Source: NIOZ-UU13 sp964653075
GTDB taxonomy: Bacteria; Planctomycetota; Phycisphaerae; Sedimentisphaerales; Anaerobacaceae
Length of the DNA: 6,366 bases
Assembly: GCA_964653075.1 (NCBI GenBank)
Contig: CAZZAX010000267.1
Location: 1 to 6,366, forward strand
Reading direction: 5' to 3'
The notes under the pieces were generated by a model. The model saw only the letters and a list, made by a program, of their open reading frames with translations. It was not told where the DNA came from and did no database searches. Both the position numbers and the translations under genes were made by a program. Shown one piece after another: positions 1-4,794 of the stretch; the stretch's first letter is position 1; each line of letters starts with the position of its first letter.

Positions 1-270
1 GCTATGCCTGGGGAACCTGTTCTCTTAAAAAAGGCCGGAAAAATATTCAAGTTGAATTGTCGGTCTTACATGGCCAATTACAACTGTCGAAGTTTGTTCT
101 CCGAAATTTCGGCCATATACAATTTGATGAAACTCTGCTTATCAAAGCAGGCGAAAAGGCTATATTTAACGTTAGTGACTGATATTACGGTTTACTTATC
201 AGTGATGTTTTATATGCGTGTAAGTTCAAAATTTGTTCTTGAGCGATCTAATATAACGTTAGAAAAGTAG
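1..270. other. Leading intergenic stretch; no convincing gene
   Basis: A reading frame is open on the plus strand from an ATG at position 4 to a TAG at 268-270 (88 codons), and it could continue upstream of the window. I do not call it a gene: the ATG is too close to the edge to show a ribosome site, the composition is not protein-like, and no domain is recognisable. The DNA holds a perfect 12-bp palindrome CCGAAATTTCGG (101-112), a small hairpin CTGCTT-ATCA-AAGCAG (135-150), a 7-bp inverted repeat ACTGATA/TATCAGT (178-184/197-203), and two copies of TAACGTTAG (167-175 and 254-262). The 178-203 dyad lies downstream of the minus-strand gene but has no T-run, so it is not a good terminator. Confidence 0.4.
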
Positions 271-271
271 C

Positions 272-880
272 TTACTCTTCTGAGTTTTTGTCATCTTTTG
301 TGTCGTCGTCATTAGTTTCATCGGGGGGTCTTACGCCTATCGTAATCTTACCGACTTTCACTGTACCAACCTTAAACTTCCATAAATCAACACCCCAGGC
401 CTCGAGACAAAGTTTCAATTCTTCCCAGTCGCCGGTGCCCTGGATTGTATTAACGCCATTCTCCCAGTAAAGATTAACTTCTTCCAGTATCTCCTCGTCG
501 CCGCCGCTCTTGTCTATCGTGGCATTTAATATTGCCGGAAAGTTGGCTCTTACCTCAAAAACTTCGCGGCCTTTATAGCACGGGAAATCACGCCCTTCCG
601 GACAATGGATCTGTTTTAATTCTATCTTGCGTTTGTGACATTCCTTGAGCTGCACATAATGACCCACATCAATAGACACAGGAAACTTGCAGATGTCAAT
701 CGGCTTGTATTGTACCTCCTCTTCCAGAATCTCAGGAAATTTGCAGGGGTCAACCGGCTCGTGCCATACCTCCTTGGTCTTCTTCTCTATCTCCTCGGTC
801 TTCTTCTCTGGTCCTGTGCTTGCATAGACAGCCCCAAGCACTGCCAGACCAATCAATATTACCCTGTAAGCACTTTTCAT
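272..880 (-). CDS. Secreted acidic-tailed protein of unknown function with internal repeat
   Basis: I do not recognise a family. The 202-residue product starts with a good Sec signal peptide: basic start MKSAYR, hydrophobic core VILIGLAVLGAVYA, likely cleavage after A20. The mature part opens with a Lys/Glu-rich segment (24-38). An 18-residue duplication follows, giving PVDPCKFP at 42-49 and PIDICKFP at 60-67. Six cysteines lie at 46, 64, 81, 93, 101 and 158, compatible with disulfides outside the cytoplasm. The C-terminus from about 186 is very acidic (Asp/Glu with some Lys) and probably disordered. The start is supported by a purine-rich GGGAAGAG just upstream on the minus strand. The gene is divergent from the coiled-coil gene, with about 290 bp between them. 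A role in the cell envelope or periplasm is an inference from the signal peptide only. Confidence 0.8.
   Translation of the reverse strand: MKSAYRVILIGLAVLGAVYASTGPEKKTEEIEKKTKEVWHEPVDPCKFPEILEEEVQYKPIDICKFPVSIDVGHYVQLKECHKRKIELKQIHCPEGRDFPCYKGREVFEVRANFPAILNATIDKSGGDEEILEEVNLYWENGVNTIQGTGDWEELKLCLEAWGVDLWKFKVGTVKVGKITIGVRPPDETNDDDTKDDKNSEE
680..776 (-). repeat. 54-bp in-frame tandem duplication inside the secreted-protein gene
   Basis: Segments 680-722 and 734-776 align over 43 bases with 32 identities by hand count, and their offset of 54 bp is exactly 18 codons. The copies encode the two P-[VI]-D-x-CKFP motifs. Next to them, GGTCTTCTTCTCT occurs twice 21 bp apart (776-788 and 797-809), producing the EKKTEE/EKKTKE peptides. 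The divergence between copies shows an old duplication, and conservation of the CKFP core suggests that part matters. Confidence 0.7.
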
Positions 881-1096
881 CTCTCTTCCCTTTCAAATAT
901 GAAATACCAAAGAACCCTTCTCCAATATTAGACTCTGCCCGATTGGAAAATATTACAGTTTTCTTAAAAAATTCTGAAATATATTAACACGAGGCTTTAA
1001 TCAGTCCTCTCAAGTCCGGTTCGTCGTTTAAATGGCCTCCTGAGGCGCTTTTAATTGGAAGATGAGGGGTGATATGTGAAATTCCAAAACTTTCGA

Positions 1097-1124
1097 TTGA
1101 ACTCCGCAAGGCGATTGTTAGAAT
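1097..1124 (+). promoter_or_regulatory. Candidate sigma70-type promoter for the coiled-coil gene
   Basis: TTGAAC (1097-1102) and TAGAAT (1119-1124) are separated by 16 bp and match the consensus boxes at 4/6 and 5/6. Transcription would begin near 1131, giving a leader of about 37 nt before the ATG at 1168. The rest of the 881-1167 divergent intergenic region shows no further clear element; an AT-rich stretch near 925-975 probably holds the promoter of the minus-strand gene. Confidence 0.35.
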
Positions 1125-1156
1125 GGTAAGGTGAGATTTGCAACAAAATCATCTGA

Positions 1157-1162
1157 AAGGAG
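1157..1162 (+). promoter_or_regulatory. Shine-Dalgarno site deciding the start at 1168
   Basis: AAGGAG sits 5 bases before ATG 1168. This selects that ATG over an in-frame TTG at 1138, which would otherwise add ten residues encoded by the ribosome site itself. Confidence 0.85.
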
Positions 1163-1167
1163 ATATT

Positions 1168-1737
1168 ATGAACATTACACATTTTAATTCTGTCATTAAA
1201 AAATGGGTAAATAAAATTTCAGAAAAAATCCCGATTAAAACCATTCTGGCTATTTGTATCATTGGTCTTATAATTCAACTTAATGCAGCCAATTCTAAGG
1301 TATCATCCCTTCGAAGAGATGTTTCCTCGATAGAATCTGAAGTTTCTTCTGTAAAAAGGAACGTTTCCTCGATAAGGTCTAATGTTTCCTCGACAAAGTC
1401 TGATGTGTCCAGGATAAAGGGTGAGGTGCCCTCGATAAAAAGGGATGTGTCCTCGATAAAAAGGAATGTTTCCCCGGTTACAAGGGATTTCTCCTCGATG
1501 GAGTCCGAGCTTGGTTTGATAAAGTCTGACGTTGCCTCCATAAGAAGGAAATTTTCCTCGGTAGAATCTGAAGTTTCATCTTTAAAAAGAAACTTTTCCT
1601 CGATAAAGCCTGATATCACTTCGATAACAAAAAAGGATTTTTCCTCGATAGAATCTGAAATTTCCTCGATAAAAAGGGATGTGTCCTCGATAGAATCTGA
1701 AGTTGCTATATTAAAAATTAGAATTAGACGCCTGTAA
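1168..1737 (+). CDS. Membrane-anchored heptad-repeat coiled-coil protein
   Basis: The 189-residue product has a short basic N-terminus, one hydrophobic segment at about 24-40 (TILAICIIGLIIQLNA), and then 20 consecutive seven-residue units from V45 to R185. The unit consensus is [VIF]-S-S-[ILV]-[KER]-[RS]-[DNE]. Hydrophobic residues fall at heptad positions a and d almost without exception, so a long parallel coiled coil is predicted. One extra Lys near residue 156 shifts the register once, which may form a stammer or hinge. The charge of positions e-g alternates between Lys/Arg-rich and Ser-Glu units. With a basic N-terminus and one helix, the rod could lie on either side of the membrane; positive-inside favours outside. 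The repeats resemble generic SSIE/SSIK coiled coils that turn up in phage, pilus and membrane proteins, but I cannot assign a family. Function is unknown. A repeat copy follows 48 bp after the stop. Confidence 0.8.
   Translation: MNITHFNSVIKKWVNKISEKIPIKTILAICIIGLIIQLNAANSKVSSLRRDVSSIESEVSSVKRNVSSIRSNVSSTKSDVSRIKGEVPSIKRDVSSIKRNVSPVTRDFSSMESELGLIKSDVASIRRKFSSVESEVSSLKRNFSSIKPDITSITKKDFSSIESEISSIKRDVSSIESEVAILKIRIRRL
1300..1722 (+). repeat. 21-bp tandem coding repeat (20 units)
   Basis: The DNA encoding the heptads is itself a 21-bp periodic array with recurring pieces such as TCCTCGATA, GAATCTGAAGTTTC and AAAAGGGATGTG. Units are diverged, so the array is not freshly amplified. One unit has a 3-bp insertion (around 1633-1635) that keeps the frame but breaks heptad register. 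The repeat composition also leaves the opposite strand open, which creates a false antisense frame. Confidence 0.85.
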
Positions 1738-1785
1738 AAAAAGCACAAGAAAAAGCCGAAAAGCACAATAGATAAATCAGCCCAC

Positions 1786-1817
1786 CCCGGCGGCAATCGT
1801 TAAATTGGTGCGGTGAA
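1786..1817 (+). repeat. Post-ORF repeat, copy A
   Basis: It begins CCCGGCGGCAATCGTTAAAT and ends in TGGTGCGGTGAA, lying 48 bp after the coiled-coil gene and 46 bp before the next ATG. By hand alignment it matches copy C at about 25/32 positions and copy B at 21/26. A weak bulged stem can form between GCACAAT upstream (about 1763-1769) and ATTGGTGC within the repeat, but that stem is not conserved in copies B and C. Confidence 0.55.
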
Positions 1818-1863
1818 AGTCAATCTTTCTGAAAGAGTGTAACTGGACAGGGAAATTTGAATT

Positions 1864-2025
1864 ATGAATCGGAAACAAAAAATAGTACTGTGGATATTCA
1901 TTTTTCTCATAGCCCTTATCCTCACTTTACCTTTGCCCACTTGTTATGGCACAAAAGGCAGAGTTGCACAGGGAATAGTAATCTTAGTTATGCTGTGCCT
2001 TTGGCCTAAGATGAGTAAAACATAG
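1864..2025 (+). CDS. Small hypothetical membrane protein (53 aa)
   Basis: This short gene reads ATG AAT CGG AAA CAA through to TAG at 2023-2025. The product has a basic start (MNRKQK), a first hydrophobic helix at about 7-25, a short polar loop (CYGTKGRVAQ), a second hydrophobic helix at about 37-48, and a basic end (PKMSKT). This is a two-helix hairpin with both ends predicted in the cytoplasm. AGGGA at 1849-1853 is a weak but acceptable ribosome site 10 bases upstream. The gene lies between repeat copies A and B, in the same direction as its neighbours. Size and topology are shared by holin-like and small toxin peptides and by many unrelated membrane peptides, so no function is assigned. 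Its placement and clean topology argue that it is real. Confidence 0.5.
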   Translation: MNRKQKIVLWIFIFLIALILTLPLPTCYGTKGRVAQGIVILVMLCLWPKMSKT

Positions 2026-2032
2026 GTAGTTA

Positions 2033-2058
2033 GGCAATAGTTAAAATTGTGCAGTTAA
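2033..2058 (+). repeat. Post-ORF repeat, copy B
   Basis: It begins GGCAATAGTTAAAATTGTGC and ends in AGTTAA, seven bases after the stop of the small membrane gene. It lacks the CCCGGC head present in copies A and C but shares the GGCAAT..GTTAAA..GTG..GT.AA core (21/26 with A, about 20/26 with C, hand counted). Confidence 0.5.
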
Positions 2059-2121
2059 TAACATATTAATATCTGCAAGTACTTAGAGCTTGAACTTTTT
2101 AAAAAGAAAAAGAGTCGATCT

Positions 2122-3009
2122 ATGAAAACGCATAATCTTGACAGTTGGCAAGCCTTTGAAGAGGTAGTAAATCAGAGAAATATTGAAACGGAAAAATTCA
2201 AGAAAAGCATGGAAACTATTAGCTCCACATCCCCAATTATTTATCGAGGACAGGCAGATTCGAGATGGGAATTGGAAAGCACTTTAGAGCGAAAGGTTAA
2301 AAAGGACATCACAGTAGATTCTTATTTTAATCTGATGCTTAAAATATGGAATAGTCATACGAGCACATACAAAAAAAAGTGGCCAGACTTGGAAAACGAA
2401 ATCAGGGAGCTTAATGTTAATAACATATATTTATTTCCAACAACAAAGGCCAACAGTAATCAAATAATTTCTTTTATGACTCACCTACGTCATCATGGTT
2501 TTCCTTCACCTTTATTAGACTGGACGGCGAACCCACTAATAGCAGCTTTTTTTTCTTTTGAAAATATTCCTGATAGTGCTGAACAAGTCGCCATATATAC
2601 CTTCAGGGAATACACGGGACACATGTCAGATATGAGTAATATGTTGGAACCCACTTCTATGGAAATCGGCCACGATATTCCAGGAATAGAAAGGCATGAA
2701 AATCAAGAATCACACTACACACTGTGTGTTCAGCAGAATAATATTAACGACTTTAAAAACGCCAGATTTGCCAATATGGAAGAAGATATTAATAGGTCTG
2801 GTTTCCGTCTTGATAGCAATGGTAATGATATTGATCTTGATTCGGTAAAGAATGTAACAAATAAGTACACTATTCCCGTCTTAGAAAGAAATAAAGTGCT
2901 AAAGAAGTTACAAACAACGAAATTTAACCGATGTTTTCTGTTTGAGGAATCAGAGGATAATCGACTATCTGATTATTGGAATATTATCTTAGCTAATGGG
3001 GAGATATAG
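2122..3009 (+). CDS. FRG domain-containing protein
   Basis: This 295-residue protein carries the hallmarks of the FRG domain (Pfam PF08867, named for its conserved [FY]-R-G motif, biochemical function not established). YRGQADSRWELESTLER lies at 41-57. The central signature HLRHHGFPSPLLDWTANP lies at 121-138 and runs into LIAAFFSF; the family norm here is close to QHHG-x-PTRLLDWT. RHENQESHYT lies at 191-200. The C-terminal segment KYTIPVLERNKVLKKL, then FNRCFLFEE, matches the usual end of the domain. The length suits a single full-length FRG protein, with no signal peptide or membrane segment, so it is probably cytoplasmic. AAAGAG about 7 bases upstream is a weak ribosome site. FRG genes are often accessory and sit in mobile contexts, and here the gene lies between two copies of the post-ORF repeat. 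A toxin or defence role would be speculation. Confidence 0.88.
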   Translation: MKTHNLDSWQAFEEVVNQRNIETEKFKKSMETISSTSPIIYRGQADSRWELESTLERKVKKDITVDSYFNLMLKIWNSHTSTYKKKWPDLENEIRELNVNNIYLFPTTKANSNQIISFMTHLRHHGFPSPLLDWTANPLIAAFFSFENIPDSAEQVAIYTFREYTGHMSDMSNMLEPTSMEIGHDIPGIERHENQESHYTLCVQQNNINDFKNARFANMEEDINRSGFRLDSNGNDIDLDSVKNVTNKYTIPVLERNKVLKKLQTTKFNRCFLFEESEDNRLSDYWNIILANGEI

Positions 3010-3078
3010 TTTTGGCAAGCATATTCAGGAAAGAATATAAAGCAAAAACAAGTAAAAACAATAAACAGAATAGAACGT

Positions 3079-3109
3079 CCCGGCTGTAATCTTAAAATGG
3101 TGTAGTTAA
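3079..3109 (+). repeat. Post-ORF repeat, copy C
   Basis: It begins CCCGGCTGTAATCTTAAAAT and ends in GGTGTAGTTAA, 69 bp after the FRG gene stop. It is the last copy in the window; the sequence beyond it changes character to gene-free repeat mosaic, so it may mark the end of the array. Confidence 0.55.
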
Positions 3110-3226
3110 CCTCTCGAAAAAAAACTACTACCAAAAAATAACAAAATCAATCACATTTTCACCCCGTTTTTACCTTTTTCCCTGTGTTCTTATGCTCTTA
3201 TGACTTGTGCACTTCTTCTTGTGCTG

Positions 3227-3309
3227 CCTGCGGTTCGCACTAATTATAATCACTCCTGAATTTACCCATAGTTTATCCCCAAGAGCCGCTCTCCTGACTC
3301 ACAGCAGGG
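3227..3309 (+). repeat. Partial, scrambled copy of the inverted-repeat element
   Basis: It carries CCTGCGGTTCGCACTAATT (3227-3245), identical to 3382-3400. GTTTATCCCC (3271-3280) and GACTCACAGCAGGG (3296-3309) match 3451-3460 and 3475-3488 of the following element. The ATTTCTACC end and the GATGCTCATG core are absent, so this is a remnant or a differently assembled copy. Confidence 0.6.
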
Positions 3310-3330
3310 TAATTTTAGCTCACTTGCTTT

Positions 3331-3352
3331 GGAGTTTACCCCCGAGTAAACT
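3331..3352 (+). repeat. GGAGTTTACCC module forming a 7-bp hairpin
   Basis: AGTTTAC (3333-3339) and GTAAACT (3346-3352) pair around a CCCCGA loop. The module GGAGTTTAYCCYCGA recurs at 3447-3461, 4227-4241 and 4259-4273, with looser versions at 3271-3283 and 4545-4558. Only this copy has the downstream GTAAACT that makes the hairpin. Confidence 0.55.
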
Positions 3353-3373
3353 ACCTTGGCCTGCAACAGAGAG

Positions 3374-3499
3374 CATTTCTACCTGCGGTTCGCACTAATT
3401 TTTTATCGCTTCGTGCCTACGCGATTGTATGATGCTCATGCTGGCCGGAGTTTATCCCCGAGTTTTTCTAGCTTGACTCGCAGCAGGGGGGTAGAAATT
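3374..3499 (+). repeat. Short inverted-repeat element, copy 1 (MITE-like)
   Basis: It is bounded by ATTTCTACC (3375-3383) and GGTAGAAAT (3490-3498), a perfect 9-bp terminal inverted repeat. Inside are CCTGCGGTTCGCACTAATT (3382-3400) and GTATGATGCTCATGCTGGCC (3427-3446), both shared with copy 2. A GGAGTTTATCCCCGAG module and GACTCGCAGCAGGG (3447-3488) follow and are missing from copy 2. It encodes no protein. I see no clear target-site duplication. Confidence 0.6.
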
Positions 3500-3770
3500 C
3501 TATATAATCCATCTTCGTTTTGAGTTTTGAATGTTGGTAATTCGTGCTTGTTTCGGATTTAGATATTCGTGCTTTGGATTTTCTCAATCTTGTCATCCTC
3601 CGGCAGCACTATAGCTTTTTGAATTTTTATTTGAGATTTTGCTATTTACATCTTAATTTATGAAAAGTGCCAATTTCTTTTATTTTCGTGTAATTTTGTA
3701 CCAAAATAGCTCAATTTCTCTCAATTTCCATTCATTTTAGGCCAATTTCCTACTACTTTTTGCCGGCTAC
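3500..3770. other. AT-rich degenerate repeat stretch
   Basis: There is no gene here. ATTCGTGCTT occurs twice (about 3540-3549 and 3566-3575), each followed by a GGATTT-type segment, and TCAATTTC/CCAATTTC recurs four times between about 3668 and 3750. On the minus strand this reads as AATCCGAAA..AGCACGAAT, a type of filler sequence I recall from Planctomycetes intergenic regions, though that match is from memory and untested. Confidence 0.4.
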
Positions 3771-3785
3771 CTTCAGTGGCTTTGA

Positions 3786-3869
3786 GAGAAAAATCGTTTG
3801 GGCAGACGGCCAAATTAGACCGGCCATGGGGGGTAATTTGGACATCCGGGGCCACGAACGATTTTTCTC
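3786..3869. repeat. Stem-loop 1: 13-bp perfect outer stem with nested 8-bp inner stem
   Basis: GAGAAAAATCGTT (3786-3798) pairs perfectly with AACGATTTTTCTC (3857-3869). Inside, CCAAATTA (3810-3817) pairs with TAATTTGG (3834-3841) around a G/C-rich loop containing CCGGCCATGG. The two stems are separated by an asymmetric internal loop of 11 and 15 bases. There is no T-run after it, so it does not look like a terminator. Confidence 0.65.
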
Positions 3870-3909
3870 GGTCGTCCGAAACACCGAATGCACCTACACA
3901 ATTCCTAAT

Positions 3910-3957
3910 GCAATAAACGCATTCTTAACCGATTCAGATATAAGAATGTTTATGTGC
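3910..3957. repeat. Stem-loop 2: bulged stem of about 16 bp
   Basis: ATTCTTA (3921-3927) pairs with TAAGAAT (3941-3947), ATAAAC (3913-3918) with GTTTAT (3948-3953) across a two-base GC bulge, and GCA (3910-3912) with TGC (3955-3957) across a one-base bulge. The apical loop is 13 bases. It lies 40 bp after stem-loop 1 and 7 bp before stem-loop 3. Confidence 0.55.
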
Positions 3958-3964
3958 TGAACAA

Positions 3965-4009
3965 GTTTTCTTTCGGCCCTTCGCAAGAAAATGAGGGCCG
4001 AAAGAAAAC
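3965..4009. repeat. Stem-loop 3: 16-bp perfect inverted repeat
   Basis: GTTTTCTTTCGGCCCT (3965-3980) and AGGGCCGAAAGAAAAC (3994-4009) are perfect complements around a 13-base loop. This is the strongest hairpin in the window. No T-run follows, and stem-loop 4 starts at the very next base. It lies downstream of no gene that would need a terminator. Confidence 0.75.
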
Positions 4010-4031
4010 GCTTCCTGCGATATAAGGAAGC
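4010..4031. repeat. Stem-loop 4: 7-bp stem abutting stem-loop 3
   Basis: GCTTCCT (4010-4016) pairs with AGGAAGC (4025-4031) around GCGATATA. It is immediately adjacent to stem-loop 3, so the two could stack coaxially in RNA or as extruded DNA. Confidence 0.55.
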
Positions 4032-4076
4032 TTCTTGACCAAAAATCGCGTATGTCCAATTCACGCTGAACCATTA

Positions 4077-4169
4077 CATTTCTACCTTCGGTTCGCGCTA
4101 GTTTAAATCACTTCACCACTCCGTGTTTCCGTGATAGTATGATGCTCATGCTGGCCTCAGGTAGAAATG
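4077..4169 (+). repeat. Short inverted-repeat element, copy 2 (MITE-like)
   Basis: CATTTCTACCT (4077-4087) and AGGTAGAAATG (4159-4169) form a perfect 11-bp terminal inverted repeat around a 71-bp interior. The interior shares GTATGATGCTCATGCTGGCC (4137-4156) exactly with copy 1, and CCTTCGGTTCGCGCTAGTT (4085-4103) at 16/19. Outside the right end both copies continue with CTRTATAA, so similarity extends a little beyond the inverted repeats. It is noncoding. Confidence 0.65.
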
Positions 4170-4226
4170 CTGTATAACTCGTCATCTCCGTTCTAATTGT
4201 ACATCTTTTACCTATGACTTTTGCCT

Positions 4227-4290
4227 GGAGTTTACCCTCGATTTAATTCACTTGTTTTGGAGTTTACCCTCGGTTTTAGATTACTTGCTC
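4227..4290 (+). repeat. Tandem pair of a 32-bp GGAGTTTACCC unit
   Basis: Two units start at 4227 and 4259 with GGAGTTTACCCTCG and continue with an A/T-rich half ending in YACTTG. The sequence before the second module (TCACTTGTTTT, 4248-4258) is nearly identical to that before the module at 3331 (TCACTTGCTTT, 3320-3330), so the repeat is longer than the core module. Confidence 0.55.
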
Positions 4291-4474
4291 TTCTGTCGGG
4301 GGTCGGGGGCAATACACAATACAGGCGAAAATCGCCCAATTTTCGACAAAAAACGCTGGTAATTTTCAACAAATTTCAATTTTTCTAAAATTTTTTTTAT
4401 TCCTTTCTACATAAGCACTTAGCGAAATTCAACTGCCCGAAAATCCCCGAATTTTCGTATCAAACACGCAGGTT

Positions 4475-4502
4475 CCTCTAATTATAGAGGGACTACTTTT
4501 TT
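4475..4502 (+). terminator. Weak terminator-like hairpin
   Basis: CCTCTA (4475-4480) and TAGAGG (4485-4490) form a 6-bp stem with an ATTA loop, and a run of six T begins at 4497 after a six-base gap. There is no gene close upstream for it to serve, and the gap before the T-run is unfavourable. Confidence 0.2.
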
Positions 4503-4530
4503 CCCTCCAAAAAAACTTAATACAATTCTT

Positions 4531-4578
4531 CATCCTGAGCGAAAGAGTTTACCCTGAGCGTAGTCGAATGGGAAGGAT
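4531..4578 (+). repeat. CCTGAGCG dispersed repeat
   Basis: CATCCTGAGCGAAAG (4531-4545), then CCCTGAGCGTAGTCGAATGG (4552-4571) and GAAGGATT, is a form of the CCTGAGCG...GTCGAAGGG intergenic repeat that I recall from many bacterial genomes. The bases between the two halves (GAGTTTACCCTGAG) also fit the GGAGTTTACCC module found upstream, so the two families meet or overlap here. Confidence 0.55.
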
Positions 4579-4602
4579 TTTAATTTGAGATCTTAAATAT
4601 GA

Positions 4603-4632
4603 AATCCGTGCTAATCCGTGTTAATCCGCGAT
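4603..4632 (+). repeat. Triple AATCCGTG repeat
   Basis: AATCCGTG at 4603 and 4613, and AATCCGCG at 4623, form an exact 10-bp period with CT and TT spacers. This resembles the AATCCGTGTTAATCCGTG intergenic repeat that I recall from Planctomycetes and other phyla. Confidence 0.6.
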
Positions 4633-4772
4633 TAAAAAATGAAAAAAGTAGGTAAATCAAAGGAAAAATCGACAAAAAGTTCGAAATGGTGTGTTCACGA
4701 TTGAAAATTCCAGTTTATGCGCGGTTATTTAGCTTTACGCTTGTTTTTGATGATTTACACGCGAAAACTTAT

Positions 4773-4790
4773 CACCCTGAAGGGTGTTTT
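4773..4790 (+). terminator. Small CACCC-TGAA-GGGTG hairpin with T-run
   Basis: CACCC (4773-4777) and GGGTG (4782-4786) form a 5-bp stem with a TGAA loop, followed directly by TTTT. The shape is right for an intrinsic terminator but short, and no gene precedes it. It could equally be a shrunken CACCCTGA..AAGGGTG dispersed repeat. Confidence 0.2.
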
Positions 4791-4794
4791 AGTA

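Noticed and set aside
4..270. 88-codon plus-strand open frame
   Set aside because: No visible ribosome site, non-protein-like composition, overlaps palindromes; it may be chance or the tail of a frame from outside the window.
1275..1796. 173-codon minus-strand open frame
   Set aside because: Antisense mirror of the 21-bp coding repeat. Its Ser/Glu/Phe repeats are the complement of the heptads, and the plus frame has the ribosome site, membrane helix and a/d pattern.
1786..3109. Canonical integron attC sites
   Set aside because: Only copy A has a GTTRRRY core (GTTAAAT). Copies B and C do not, no paired RYYYAAC site is visible, and no integrase is in the window. The array remains cassette-like but unproven.
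3207..3398. 63-codon plus-strand open frame
   Set aside because: It runs through dispersed repeat modules and the GTTTACCC hairpin, with no domain or start signal.
3760..3960. 66-codon plus-strand open frame from a TTG
   Set aside because: It coincides with stem-loops 1 and 2 and ends just before stem-loop 3; the RNA/DNA structure explains the sequence better than coding.
3965..4031. Rho-independent terminator at stem-loop 3
   Set aside because: The stem is strong but no T-run follows on the plus strand, another hairpin abuts it, and no gene ends nearby.
3227..4290. CRISPR array
   Set aside because: Repeat spacing is irregular, units are mosaic, there are no uniform 30-40 bp spacers, and no cas genes are in the window.
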